Part shown: one piece after another, positions 1 to 8,706 of the stretch
Numbering within the stretch: position 1 is the first letter of the stretch
Layout: each line of letters opens with the position of its first letter
Source: TMP-86 sp039807285
GTDB taxonomy: Bacteria; Pseudomonadota; Gammaproteobacteria; Steroidobacterales; Steroidobacteraceae
NCBI GenBank assembly: GCA_044226785.1
Contig: JBGAGK010000004.1
Location: forward strand, 151,694-215,693
Direction: 5' to 3'
Length of the DNA: 64,000 nucleotides
Notes under the pieces: generated by a model
What the model saw: the letters and a program-made list of their open reading frames with translations, nothing else
Database searches by the model: none
Told to the model about the DNA's origin: nothing
Position numbers and translations under genes: made by a program

Positions 1-1
1 A

Positions 2-349
2 CTGCTCACGGCACTGGATGTACAGCATCGTGCGATGGCCATGCCATCGCAGTTGTCGGGCGGCGAGCAACAGCGCGTGGCCATCGCCCGCGGCCTGGTC
101 AATCGCCCGCCGGTCATCCTGGCCGACGAACCGACAGCGCCGCTCGACTCGCAACGAGCCATGGCCGTGGTGAGGATCCTGAACGACATGGCCAGGCGTT
201 TCGAGACCGCGATCATCGTCGTCACGCACGACGAGAAGATCATCCCGACGTTCAAACGCATTTACCACATCCGCGACGGCATCACCCACGAGGAGGCCGG
301 TGAAGGGCGGGCCTTCGACCTGCCCGTTCGGGAGGAAGCCGCGCCGTGA
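2..349 (+). CDS. ABC transporter ATP-binding protein, C-terminal part
   Basis: This is the end of an ABC-type ATPase; the reading frame is open to the window edge, so the N-terminus with the Walker A motif lies outside. Visible are the signature motif LSGGEQQR, the Walker B stretch VILADEP with its catalytic Glu, a D-loop APLD, and the switch His in VVTHD. The Walker B, D-loop and tail resemble MacB/LolD/DevA-type ATPases that power lipoprotein or efflux transporters rather than nutrient importers (family knowledge, moderate certainty). The stop overlaps the GTG start of the next gene by four bases, so the two are translationally coupled. An outer-membrane factor follows two genes later, which fits a tripartite export system. 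Confidence 0.9.
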   Translation: MLTALDVQHRAMAMPSQLSGGEQQRVAIARGLVNRPPVILADEPTAPLDSQRAMAVVRILNDMARRFETAIIVVTHDEKIIPTFKRIYHIRDGITHEEAGEGRAFDLPVREEAAP

Positions 350-1512
350 AATCTCGCGTGGCCCGGTGCATCGCCCTGCCGCTGCAGATCTTCGCAGCGC
401 TGGCCGCTGCGAATGCCAATACCGATACCACCGAAGTTTCACCCGCCGCCGGACAGGAGGACTGCGCGCGACAGCACGCATTGCGCTGGCGTGGCGGCAC
501 GGTGCGACTGGAGAACGACCTGTTTGCCGGCACCGACCGCAACTATACGAACGGAGTGGCGCTGTCCCTGGTCTCTCACGACATCGAGGGCCGGCTGCGT
601 CCGGACTGCATGCCCCGACCTCTTGGCCTTTACACGCGGCTCATCGGCTGGGGCGATCAGGCCTTTGCACGCAGCGCCGGTGCATCATCGGCCTCACAGA
701 ACATCGTGCTGCGTTTCGGGCAGGCCATGTACACACCCACCGACAAGACGCGTACCGACCTGATCATGGACGATCGCCCCTACGCGGGACTTCTGTATTT
801 CGGATTGGCGTGGAATCGCCGCACTCACCCGCAGGATGAAGGCTACGAACGGCTCGACAGCCGGGAGCTGACCCTGGGCGTGATCGGGCCCTGGTCGTTG
901 GCCGACAGATCCCAGGATCTGATCCACGGGTTGCTCGGCGCCGAGCACTTTCGGGGCTGGAAGAACCAGCTGCGCAACGAACCGGCATTCCAGTTTGCCC
1001 TGGATCGCAAGTTCAAACCCCATGCCGAGGGCGCGATACAGCCCGGATGGGGGAGCGATGCCATCGGCAGCTTCGCCATACGCGCCGGCAATATCGAGAC
1101 AGCCGCCACGGCCGGCGTTGAACTGCGCACGGGCTGGAACATCCCGAACGATTTCGGAAGCTATCCGATCCGGCCCGGCGGCGAGAACCGCCCCCCCTCG
1201 AGCGCAGCCCGATTGCGCACCCGGCAACCGGATTCAGCCAGTGCTCCTCATCCGGGCGCGCACGTTTTCATGAACCTGGAAGCCAAGGCGGTTGCCTGGG
1301 ATTTCTCGCTCGATGGCAACCTGTTTCGCAGCAGTCACCACGTCAGCCGCCGCCCCTGGGTTGCTCAGGCCGCCATCGGCATCAGCAGCCAATGGATCAT
1401 TGCCGGACGAGGTATGCGCCTCGCCGTGATGCGCGTGTGGCGCACGCGCGAGTTCGACGAACAGATCGGCACCCATGCCTTCGGATCCATCGCCCTGAGT
1501 GTCGAGCTTTGA
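346..1512 (+). CDS. LpxR-like lipid A deacylase family protein (DUF2219)
   Basis: The 388-residue product has an N-terminal signal peptide ending near residue 24 and then the family hallmarks LENDLFAGTDRNYTNGV and DDRPYAGLLYFG. These motifs carry the Asn, Asp and Thr residues of LpxR, an outer-membrane beta-barrel that removes the 3'-acyloxyacyl chain from lipid A in a calcium-dependent reaction. Length is slightly above the roughly 320 residues of the Salmonella enzyme; a Pro/Ser-rich stretch around residues 285-300 looks like an inserted loop. The start is GTG inside the stop of the preceding ATPase gene. Its position between an ABC ATPase and an outer-membrane factor suggests envelope remodelling linked to export. 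Family membership is secure; deacylase activity is inferred. Confidence 0.85.
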   Translation: MKSRVARCIALPLQIFAALAAANANTDTTEVSPAAGQEDCARQHALRWRGGTVRLENDLFAGTDRNYTNGVALSLVSHDIEGRLRPDCMPRPLGLYTRLIGWGDQAFARSAGASSASQNIVLRFGQAMYTPTDKTRTDLIMDDRPYAGLLYFGLAWNRRTHPQDEGYERLDSRELTLGVIGPWSLADRSQDLIHGLLGAEHFRGWKNQLRNEPAFQFALDRKFKPHAEGAIQPGWGSDAIGSFAIRAGNIETAATAGVELRTGWNIPNDFGSYPIRPGGENRPPSSAARLRTRQPDSASAPHPGAHVFMNLEAKAVAWDFSLDGNLFRSSHHVSRRPWVAQAAIGISSQWIIAGRGMRLAVMRVWRTREFDEQIGTHAFGSIALSVEL

Positions 1513-1533
1513 AACCCATGAAAGGAGAATGAG

Positions 1534-1992
1534 ATGATTCGTTTCAACCGCCCCGCGGTCCACGCCGCCAGCCTGGTCATGGTTCTTCTTCCCGGTGCCG
1601 AGATCCTCCACGCACAGGTTGCGGATTCCGGAAAGCCGATGGCATTGCTCGGCGTGATGCAGAAGCTCGGGCAGGACATGCAGACCGTGGCGGGCGCGAT
1701 ATCAAGGGAAGACTGGCCGGAAGTGTCACGCCTCGCAACGGCCATCGCTCACCACGCCGAACCACCGCTGACGGAAAAGGCACGCATTCTCGCCTGGCTC
1801 GGCACGGATGCCGGAAAGTTCCGCGGTTTCGACCATCAGGTCCATGAGGCGGCGACCGTCATGGGTGAAGCCGCAGCGCAAGGCGATGGCAAAGCTGTCA
1901 TCGCCGCTTTCGCGAAAGTGCAGCAGGGGTGCCTCGCGTGCCATCAGGAGTTTCGCAAGCCGTTCCAGGAGCATTTTCATGAGAAACGCTGA
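1534..1992 (+). CDS. Cytochrome c'-like secreted c-type cytochrome
   Basis: The 152-residue protein has a signal peptide (hydrophobic run at about residues 8-24) and a single heme-binding motif CLACH placed close to the C-terminus, the arrangement of the four-helix cytochrome c'/c-556 family. These are periplasmic monoheme proteins involved in electron transfer or NO binding. The ATG is preceded by AAAGGAGA at a suitable distance. The gene starts 21 bases after the LpxR-like gene and overlaps the following outer-membrane factor by 14 bases, so it belongs to the same transcript. Which redox partner it serves is not visible from the sequence. Confidence 0.85.
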   Translation: MIRFNRPAVHAASLVMVLLPGAEILHAQVADSGKPMALLGVMQKLGQDMQTVAGAISREDWPEVSRLATAIAHHAEPPLTEKARILAWLGTDAGKFRGFDHQVHEAATVMGEAAAQGDGKAVIAAFAKVQQGCLACHQEFRKPFQEHFHEKR

Positions 1993-3469
1993 GCAGGCCC
2001 GCGGATTCACGGCCGCGTGGATACGGATGGCCCGAAGCCCAGCGCAGGCGATCGCCACTTCGATCCTGGGCGCACTGCTGGCAGGCTGTGTCGCGGGTCC
2101 CGACTTCAAACGGCCAGAGGGCCCGGGCATCGACCGCTACACGGCGGCGCCCATGCCCCTTCAGACGAGCTCCAATCCGATGGCGCTCGGGCGCGCACAG
2201 CACTTCGACACCGGTGCCGGGGTAAGCGCGCAGTGGTGGCGCGCATTGGGCTCCGAGCGCCTCGATGCCTGGATCGAACAGGCTTTTCTCACCAGCCCGA
2301 CCCTGGCATCGGCCAGGGCTACCCTGCGGCAGGCACAGGAAACCGCTTCCGCACAGGCGGCATCGATACGGTATCCCCGGATCGATGCCAACGTAACTGC
2401 CCAGCGTGAGCGGCTGAACCCCAACATGCTCGGGCAGCCCGGCGACCCGCGCGAGTTCAATCTCTACAACGCCGGCATCGGTGGCCACTACCGGTTCGAT
2501 CTCGCCGGTGGAAACCGCCGGGCCCTGGAAGCGCTGGCCGCCCGCGCGGACTTCCGGCGTCATGAGCTGGATGGAGCCCGCCTTGCGCTGGCCGCGAACA
2601 TCACGGCCGCCGCCATCACACGCGCCAGGCTCGACAGCCAGATCGAAGCGACGCAGGCCATGGCGCTCGCGCAGGACGAGCAGGTGAACCTCACCCGTGA
2701 GCGGCTGCGGCTTGGCAATGCTTCCCCGGATGACGTGCTGGCCATCGAGGTCCAGGTGGGTCAGACACGCGCGGCGCTGTCATCGCTGCACAAACAACTC
2801 GAACAAAGCGAACATCTACTGGCCGTGCTCGCCGGACAGGCGCCAGGCGCTGCGAAGGTGCCGGAATTCACGCTGGAAGAATTCGCTTTGCCCGCCGACC
2901 TGCCTGTGGTTCTGCCATCGGAACTGGTCCGCCGCCGGCCGGACATCCAGGCGGCCGAGGCGCTCCTGCATGCCGCCAATGCCGAGTACGGAGTGGCTGT
3001 GGCCAGTCTGTACCCGCAACTCGACCTCAGCGCCAGCCTCGGCTCCCAGACACTGACCACGGGGTCGCTGTTCGGTGCAGGTTCCTCAGTTTGGAACCTG
3101 ATGGCCCAACTGACCCAGCCACTGCTCGACCCGGGGCTGCCGGCACGCAAGCGGGCATCGCTGGCGGCACTCGATGCAGCAGCGGCCAACTATCAGGGAA
3201 TCGTGCTCGACGCACTGCGTGATGTGGCCGATGTTTTGCGCGCGCTCGACCACGACGCCCAGGCGCTGACCTCGCTCGCCGCTGCCGATGCGGCCGTGCA
3301 TGCCTCATCAGTATCCATGGAGCATCAATACACTCTTGGAACTGCCAGCTATGTCCAGCTACTGATGGCACGACAACAATTGCAGCAGAGTCGGATCGGG
3401 CTGGTCAGCGCCCAGGCCCAGCGACTCTCCGACAGTGCTGCGCTGTATCAGGCGATGGGGGGTGGGTAG
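1979..3469 (+). CDS. RND-type outer membrane efflux lipoprotein (NodT/OprM family)
   Basis: This 496-residue protein is an outer-membrane factor of the TolC/OprM type, the exit duct of tripartite efflux systems. The N-terminus has a signal sequence with a lipobox LLAGC, followed by the family's early PDFKRPEGP-like segment, then two long coiled-coil repeats. The motif ELVRRRPDIQAAE near the middle and LGTASYVQLLMARQQL near the end are typical. The ATG at 1979 was chosen because AGGA lies eight bases upstream and it gives a proper lipoprotein signal; the open frame extends further 5' within the cytochrome gene. No inner-membrane RND pump or adaptor is adjacent in the window, so it may work with the ABC transporter encoded upstream. 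Confidence 0.9.
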   Translation: MRNAEQARGFTAAWIRMARSPAQAIATSILGALLAGCVAGPDFKRPEGPGIDRYTAAPMPLQTSSNPMALGRAQHFDTGAGVSAQWWRALGSERLDAWIEQAFLTSPTLASARATLRQAQETASAQAASIRYPRIDANVTAQRERLNPNMLGQPGDPREFNLYNAGIGGHYRFDLAGGNRRALEALAARADFRRHELDGARLALAANITAAAITRARLDSQIEATQAMALAQDEQVNLTRERLRLGNASPDDVLAIEVQVGQTRAALSSLHKQLEQSEHLLAVLAGQAPGAAKVPEFTLEEFALPADLPVVLPSELVRRRPDIQAAEALLHAANAEYGVAVASLYPQLDLSASLGSQTLTTGSLFGAGSSVWNLMAQLTQPLLDPGLPARKRASLAALDAAAANYQGIVLDALRDVADVLRALDHDAQALTSLAAADAAVHASSVSMEHQYTLGTASYVQLLMARQQLQQSRIGLVSAQAQRLSDSAALYQAMGGG

Positions 3470-3508
3470 AAACGCATCAGACGCATCCAGCCTGATGAAA
3501 AGGCCCTG

Positions 3509-4336
3509 TCACACCGGCTCTCGCGCCAGCGCATCCAGCTCGTCATGACCGGCGTTCTGCGCGAAGCCGTCGAATCGGCCTTCCTTGAGAGCGCGTGCCG
3601 CCCGCAGGAACCCTCCCCAGGCAGCGCCGGCCAGCGCCCCACCCACACTGATGCGCCGTACACCGAGTTTCGCGAAATCCGCCAGTGTCGAAGGCACGGC
3701 GCGGCCCACCAGCACATTGACCGGCCTGGGTGCCACTGCCGCGACGATCGCCCGGATGTCCTCCGGCCTGCCCGCACCTGGCGCGTACAGACAATCGGCG
3801 CCGGCCTGGGCATAGGCGCGCAGGCGCCTGATGGATTCATTCAAGGCATCGGCATGACCCACGAGGAAGCACTCGGCGCGTCCGATCAGAAGGACATCCT
3901 CACCCGTTGCATCGATGGCGGCCCGCGCGGCGCGGATGCGTGCCACGGCCTCTTCGAACGCGAACAGGGGTTGCGCGGCATCGCCGGTCGAATCCTCGAT
4001 CGACAACCCCGCCACGCCGGTCTGGACACAGCGCCGCACATTCACCTTCAGGCCGTCGATGTCGTCGGCGTAACCATGCTCGAAATCGGCGTTCACCGGG
4101 AGCGGTGTGGCCTCGACGATCTCGCGGCAATGCGCCAGCACCATGCCCACATCCGGCGCATGATCGGGTTTTGCGTGCGACCAGGCGAATCCGGAGCTTG
4201 TGGTCGCGAGCGCCTTGAAACCCATGGCCGCCAGCGCATGCGCGGATCCCGCATCCCAGGGATTGGGGATCATGAAGCAGCCGGACTCATGGAGCCTGCG
4301 GAATGCCGCCCGCGCGGCGTCGCGGTCAACGCTCAT
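3509..4336 (-). CDS. Isocitrate lyase/PEP mutase superfamily protein
   Basis: The 275-residue product belongs to the ICL/PEPM superfamily (2-methylisocitrate lyase-like, PEP phosphonomutase-like). It shows the early IPNPWDAGSA motif, the metal-site region NADFEHGY and GLSIEDSTG. The family forms or cleaves C-C and P-C bonds next to a carboxylate in a magnesium-dependent TIM barrel. The canonical KKCGH lyase loop of true isocitrate lyases is not present, so the substrate is unknown; many such proteins act as oxaloacetate decarboxylase or lyases. It is the last gene of a three-gene minus-strand cluster, 12 bases after the methyltransferase gene. Confidence 0.85.
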   Translation of the reverse strand: MSVDRDAARAAFRRLHESGCFMIPNPWDAGSAHALAAMGFKALATTSSGFAWSHAKPDHAPDVGMVLAHCREIVEATPLPVNADFEHGYADDIDGLKVNVRRCVQTGVAGLSIEDSTGDAAQPLFAFEEAVARIRAARAAIDATGEDVLLIGRAECFLVGHADALNESIRRLRAYAQAGADCLYAPGAGRPEDIRAIVAAVAPRPVNVLVGRAVPSTLADFAKLGVRRISVGGALAGAAWGGFLRAARALKEGRFDGFAQNAGHDELDALAREPV

Positions 4337-4348
4337 CAGAACATTTCC

Positions 4349-5095
4349 TCACCGCGGTTTGTGCAGCTTCAGCACGAACTGATCGGTCTTGCCACGCAGC
4401 CCGGGTGCAAACACCATCTGCGTGTGGTCATCCTGTGGGTGAGCCAGCAGGTTGCTCTCTGCTTCCACCGTGAAGCCTGCCTCCCCGGCCAGATCCAGGG
4501 CCGCCTGCTTCGGCATCCGGTGCAGCTTTGCATTGTCGGCACCTGGCTTGCCCACATGATCGATGACCCCGAACACACCACCGGGCTTGAGTGTGGTGAA
4601 CACGGCCTTCATGAATGCCAGCGCCTTCGCCGGATCGCGGTTGTAGAGGTCATGCAGGTTCATCGCCGTGATCGCGAAGTCCACGCTCCCCGGCGCGATG
4701 AGATTGGAGGCCGGCAGATCCTCGTCGACCCGGACGACGTTCGGCAGGCGTCCACCGGCAAAACGCGCCTCCACCTGCGCGAGGTACCGGCCGCCCGGTT
4801 CCAGCATGGCCGGCGGATTCTGGGAATACACCTTGCCCTTCGGGCCCACGGCGATCGACAGCACTTCGGTCATGTAGCCGCCGCCCGCGATCAAATCCAG
4901 CGCCGTCATGCCCGGGTGGACGCCGAAGAATCTCATCAGCTCCGCGGGCTTTCGATCCGCATCCCGGTCACGATCCGCCTGAGGGCGGCTGGGCGACGTC
5001 AGCGCCTTGCCCGGATCCGCTTCCGCGCCGCTGACGCCCGCGGCGATCAGAAGACCGGTCATCACCATCGTCACACGCAGCATTGAAGTGATCAT
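4349..5095 (-). CDS. Exported class I SAM-dependent methyltransferase-like protein
   Basis: The 248-residue protein starts with a cleavable signal peptide (hydrophobic segment followed by AGVSGAEA) and then a Rossmann-type methyltransferase fold, with DLIAGGGYMTEVL as the SAM-binding motif I. A signal peptide on such a fold is unusual, but a family of secreted predicted methyltransferases is known in proteobacteria. A GGAGGG ribosome site precedes the ATG. It sits between the class II aldolase and the ICL/PEPM genes on the same strand. The methyl acceptor cannot be told; activity in the periplasm, where SAM is scarce, is itself uncertain. Confidence 0.8.
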   Translation of the reverse strand: MITSMLRVTMVMTGLLIAAGVSGAEADPGKALTSPSRPQADRDRDADRKPAELMRFFGVHPGMTALDLIAGGGYMTEVLSIAVGPKGKVYSQNPPAMLEPGGRYLAQVEARFAGGRLPNVVRVDEDLPASNLIAPGSVDFAITAMNLHDLYNRDPAKALAFMKAVFTTLKPGGVFGVIDHVGKPGADNAKLHRMPKQAALDLAGEAGFTVEAESNLLAHPQDDHTQMVFAPGLRGKTDQFVLKLHKPR

Positions 5096-5116
5096 GCTCG
5101 CTCGCCCTCCTGCCTA

Positions 5117-5881
5117 TCAATTCCGGTAGCCCGGATCCTGCTCATCCAGCAAGCGCTTCAGCTCCTCGAAATGGGCCTGCGACTGCGCAGCATACTCCTC
5201 CCAGTCACGGGCGGTGCGTTCGGCCATCGCCGGCGACAGCACGCTCAGGGGCTTGCCGGTGGCATAGGCGAGCAACAAGGTCTGCGCGGCGCGCTCGAAG
5301 TAGTAGAGATCATCGAATGCCGAGGCGACGGTGGGCCCTGCGACCAGCACGCCGTGGTTGCCCATCAGCAGGACCCGATGCTTGCCGATGACGCCGGCGA
5401 TCCGGACACCCTCCTCGAGACTGTCGGCGATGCCGCCGTAATGCGAGTCCACAGCCACGCGCTGGTAGAAACGGGCGGTGTTCTGGTCGACGGGCAACAT
5501 CGCCGGATCGGCGAGCGCACTCAGCGCGGTGGCATGGATCGAGTGCACGTGAAGGACGCAGCGTGCATGCGGGACACGCGCATGGAGCTGGCTGTGGATG
5601 CACCACGCGGAAGGGTCCGGCGCATCCGGCCGCTGCATCACATCGTGATCGGCACTGTCGAGAAGCTGCAGGTCGCTGGCGCTGATGCGACTGAAGTGCC
5701 GCCAGCGAGGGTTCATCAGGAATCGATGCCCGTCCTGCGAAGTCGCCACGCTGAAATGGTTGGCCACACCTTCATGCCAGCCAAAGCGCGCCGACAACCG
5801 GAAGGCCGCTGCGAGATCGATGCGAAGGGACCGCTCCAGTGGCATCGGGTCGCGTGAGAAGACCTGTGTCGCGGTATTCAT
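5117..5881 (-). CDS. Class II aldolase/adducin family protein
   Basis: The 254-residue protein matches class II (zinc-dependent) aldolases of the L-fuculose-phosphate aldolase/adducin family. Metal-binding histidines are visible in LHVHSIHATAL, and MGNHGVLVAG is the typical C-terminal-half motif. The N-terminal segment RFGWHEGVANHFSV is also typical of the subgroup whose substrates are mostly unknown. It is the first gene of a minus-strand cluster with a methyltransferase-like gene (21 bases downstream) and an ICL/PEPM-family gene, so these may handle a common small carboxylic acid or sugar-acid substrate. That link is inference from gene order. Confidence 0.88.
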   Translation of the reverse strand: MNTATQVFSRDPMPLERSLRIDLAAAFRLSARFGWHEGVANHFSVATSQDGHRFLMNPRWRHFSRISASDLQLLDSADHDVMQRPDAPDPSAWCIHSQLHARVPHARCVLHVHSIHATALSALADPAMLPVDQNTARFYQRVAVDSHYGGIADSLEEGVRIAGVIGKHRVLLMGNHGVLVAGPTVASAFDDLYYFERAAQTLLLAYATGKPLSVLSPAMAERTARDWEEYAAQSQAHFEELKRLLDEQDPGYRN

Positions 5882-5968
5882 GTGATCTCCAGCCCACGAT
5901 GGTCCCGGAGGCAGGATGGGCGAGGCCTGAAGTATAAGGCAGCTTCGCCGCGATGGCAGACCGGCCTT

Positions 5969-7561
5969 TCAGATGCGGGCGTCAGGCTCCTGAAAGCCCT
6001 GGAATCCAGCCCTCGGCTGGCCCGCAAGCGCTGCCGGCTCCTTCGGTGCATCGCTGCGCGGGTCCCTTTCAGGGAAGTCGCGCCGCCAGTGCGCCCCGCG
6101 GCTTTCCTGGCGAGCCAACGCTGATTGCATCATGGCGCGCGCCAGCATCAGGCGCCGCAGCAGCACACCGTCCTCGGGTCCGCAGCGATCGATCGCGCCG
6201 CGGACCCAGTCGATTCCGGACTGCAGGCCGGAAGCATCGCGCACCGGGCCCATGCAGCGCCACATCTGCTCGCGAAGTTCGATCCAGCGAGCATCCACCG
6301 ACGGATCTTCGGCTTCGTCCGCAGGGACAGGCATGGCCTCAGGGACAGGCGGAGTCGAGGCGACATTCAGCTTCGCACCGATGATGCGCCCGTATACCAC
6401 GGCTTCCAGCAGCGAATTGCTGGCAAGCCGGTTGGCGCCATGCAGCCCCGTGCAGGCAACTTCGCCGGCAGCCCAGAGGCCGACGAGGCTGCTGGCACCC
6501 TGGTCGTCCACGCTCACCCCGCCCATGTGAAAGTGCGCGGCGGCGGTCACCGGCAGCGGATCGCGCGCCGGTTCGAAACCGAAACGGCGTGCGGTGCCGA
6601 GCGCGCCGGGAAATGCGTGGGCCTGCGCGGAATTGAACACCATGGTGCAGTCCAGAAGCACGGTTTCTCCCGCCTGCTGGGCTTCCCACACCGCGCGTGC
6701 GACCACATCGCGTGGCGCCAGATCGCCGCGGGGATGGCGGCCCGCCATGATCGCCCGCCCGTGCGAGTCGATCAGCCGTGCACCGGCACCACGCAGGGCT
6801 TCGGTCAGCAGCGGCAGCGGATCGGCGGCAACCTGCAGCGCAGTCGGGTGAAACTGCACGAATTCCAGCGCTGCGGTCCGCGCGCCCGCCGCCAGCGCCA
6901 TGGCCAGTCCGTCCCCGGTGGCGAAGGGGCCATTCGTGGTCATGCGGAACATCCGTCCGATGCCGCCTGTGGCCAGCACGGTGTCCCGGGCGAAAATCAC
7001 GAGCCGCCTGCCTTGCGAGCATGCACGCGCGCCGCAAACGCGGCCCTCGTGCACCAGCAAGTCGGTGGCACTGGCGTTGCCGAGGAATTCGACTTGGCGC
7101 GCTGCGTGGGCACGCTGCCACAACGCCCGGACGATGACCTCTCCGGTCCGGTCGCCAGCGGCATGCACCACGCGAGCTTCGCCATGGCCCGCTTCGCGGT
7201 GCAGGCTCAGCCGGTCGCCTTCGCGGTCGAACGGCACACCTGACTCGATCAGGTAGTGCACCGCGCGCTCGGCATCGCCGATGACGCGGGACACCGTGAC
7301 GGGATCCGCGAAATGGCAGGCTGCCTCGATGGTGTCGAGCACATGGGCATCCACCGAATCGCTGGCGCCCAGCGGTGCGGCGATGCCGCCCTGCGCCAGG
7401 GCACTCGAGGATGAGCGGGCAGGTTCATCGGGGCAGACCACCAGCACCCTTCGCGCACCGGCGCTCAGTGCCGCGCACAGACCCGCGATGCCGGCACCCA
7501 GCACCAGGACATCCGCGTCGATCCGTGTCGCTGAGGGCGCCGTGCCGGACCCGTGCATCAT
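5969..7561 (-). CDS. nadB: L-aspartate oxidase NadB
   Basis: The 530-residue flavoprotein oxidises L-aspartate to iminoaspartate, the first step of de novo NAD synthesis. The N-terminus has the FAD-binding motif VLGAGIAGL; further on come ALAQGGIAA, HREAGHGEARVVHA and EFVQFHPTAL, all typical of the succinate dehydrogenase/NadB flavoprotein family. HANRLASNSLLE near residue 380 is another family marker. The gene follows nadA with a four-base ATGA overlap, so the two are translationally coupled and give the two-enzyme route to quinolinate. Length matches the family. Confidence 0.96.
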   Translation of the reverse strand: MMHGSGTAPSATRIDADVLVLGAGIAGLCAALSAGARRVLVVCPDEPARSSSSALAQGGIAAPLGASDSVDAHVLDTIEAACHFADPVTVSRVIGDAERAVHYLIESGVPFDREGDRLSLHREAGHGEARVVHAAGDRTGEVIVRALWQRAHAARQVEFLGNASATDLLVHEGRVCGARACSQGRRLVIFARDTVLATGGIGRMFRMTTNGPFATGDGLAMALAAGARTAALEFVQFHPTALQVAADPLPLLTEALRGAGARLIDSHGRAIMAGRHPRGDLAPRDVVARAVWEAQQAGETVLLDCTMVFNSAQAHAFPGALGTARRFGFEPARDPLPVTAAAHFHMGGVSVDDQGASSLVGLWAAGEVACTGLHGANRLASNSLLEAVVYGRIIGAKLNVASTPPVPEAMPVPADEAEDPSVDARWIELREQMWRCMGPVRDASGLQSGIDWVRGAIDRCGPEDGVLLRRLMLARAMMQSALARQESRGAHWRRDFPERDPRSDAPKEPAALAGQPRAGFQGFQEPDARI

Positions 7562-8553
7562 CCGGGTATTTCGAGCATGCGCGCCAGAGGCCTGCGGGCA
7601 CGTTCGATGATGTCCGCCGGGAGCTCGATCAGTTCCTGACCATTGCGCAGCGCATCGCGCACACGCTCGAGCGTGACGCGCTTCATGTGCGGGCAGATGC
7701 CGCAGGGCCTTTCGAAGCGGATGCCGGGCTGGGTCACCGTGACATTGTCAGCCATGGAGCACTCGGTCAGCAGCAGCGCCCTGGCGGGACGCTTCTCTTC
7801 CAGGTAGTGGATCATCGCCGAGGTGGAGCCGACGAAATCCGAAGCTGCCTGCACGTCGGGCGGACACTCCGGGTGAGCCAGCACCGACACACCCTGGTTG
7901 CGGTAGGGCTGGATGTCCGCAGCGGTGAAGCGCTCGTGGACCTCACAGGCACCCGGCCAGGGGATGACCTCGCAATCCACCCGTTCCTGCACATAGCGGA
8001 CCAGATAACGGTCGGGCACCAGGATCACCTGGCGGCTGTTCAGCGAGCGCACGACCTGCACGGCATTGGCCGAGGTGCAGCACACATCCACCTCCGCTTT
8101 CACGGCTGCCGAAGTGTTCACATAAGCCACGATGGGGACGCCCGGGTGGCGCTGGCGCAACTTGCGCACGTCCTCGGCGTCGATGGATGAGGCCAGCGAG
8201 CATCCGGCATCACTGGCGGGAAGCAGGACACGCCGCCCGGGCGGCGCCAGGATCCGGGCAGTTTCCGCCATGAAACGCACGCCGCATACGAGGATGGTTG
8301 TCGCCGTCGCCTTTGCCCCAAAGCGTGCCATGGCCAGGGAATCCCCGGTGAAATCGGCGATGCCGGCGGTGATCGCGGGAGTCTGGTAGTTGTGCGCCAC
8401 GATCACTGCATCGTGAGCCCGCTTGAGTTCGCGGATCTCCCGGATCAGTGGCATGCAGAGTTCCACTTCGGCCGCGGGCATGGCGTGGCGCAGACTCTTC
8501 GCCAGTTCGAGGTCGGATCGTGCCGTGACGGCGGATATTGAGGAGGCGTTCAT
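7558..8553 (-). CDS. nadA: Quinolinate synthase NadA
   Basis: The 331-residue enzyme condenses iminoaspartate with dihydroxyacetone phosphate to quinolinate and carries a [4Fe-4S] cluster. The three conserved cysteine contexts are present: DAGCSL (Cys118), WPGACEVH (Cys203) and GICPHM (Cys287). VAHNYQTP near the N-terminus is the substrate-site signature. It is the first gene of the nadA-nadB pair. The region between it and the upstream dehydrogenase gene (about 150 bases) should hold the promoter, but I could not identify a convincing -35/-10 pair. Confidence 0.96.
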   Translation of the reverse strand: MNASSISAVTARSDLELAKSLRHAMPAAEVELCMPLIREIRELKRAHDAVIVAHNYQTPAITAGIADFTGDSLAMARFGAKATATTILVCGVRFMAETARILAPPGRRVLLPASDAGCSLASSIDAEDVRKLRQRHPGVPIVAYVNTSAAVKAEVDVCCTSANAVQVVRSLNSRQVILVPDRYLVRYVQERVDCEVIPWPGACEVHERFTAADIQPYRNQGVSVLAHPECPPDVQAASDFVGSTSAMIHYLEEKRPARALLLTECSMADNVTVTQPGIRFERPCGICPHMKRVTLERVRDALRNGQELIELPADIIERARRPLARMLEIPG

Positions 8554-8706
8554 GTGAGCCGGTGATTATCGCAGTACCTTGGTCTTCGTGCATGCATACA
8601 ATACGCGCTGGAAATATGGCCACCGCTGTGCAGATTCAAGGGGTTGCGGCTCACGCCCTCGCCAGGCGCGAATTCTCCGACCAGCGGCCGCCTCGGCGCT
8701 ACGGCC

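Noticed and set aside
3475..3497. Hairpin CATCAG/CTGATG between convergent genes, considered as a terminator
   Set aside because: Only six base pairs with an 11-base loop and no T-run on either strand.
6125..7243. Plus-strand open frame of about 370 codons opposite nadB
   Set aside because: Antisense to an unmistakable nadB; composition typical of a shadow frame.
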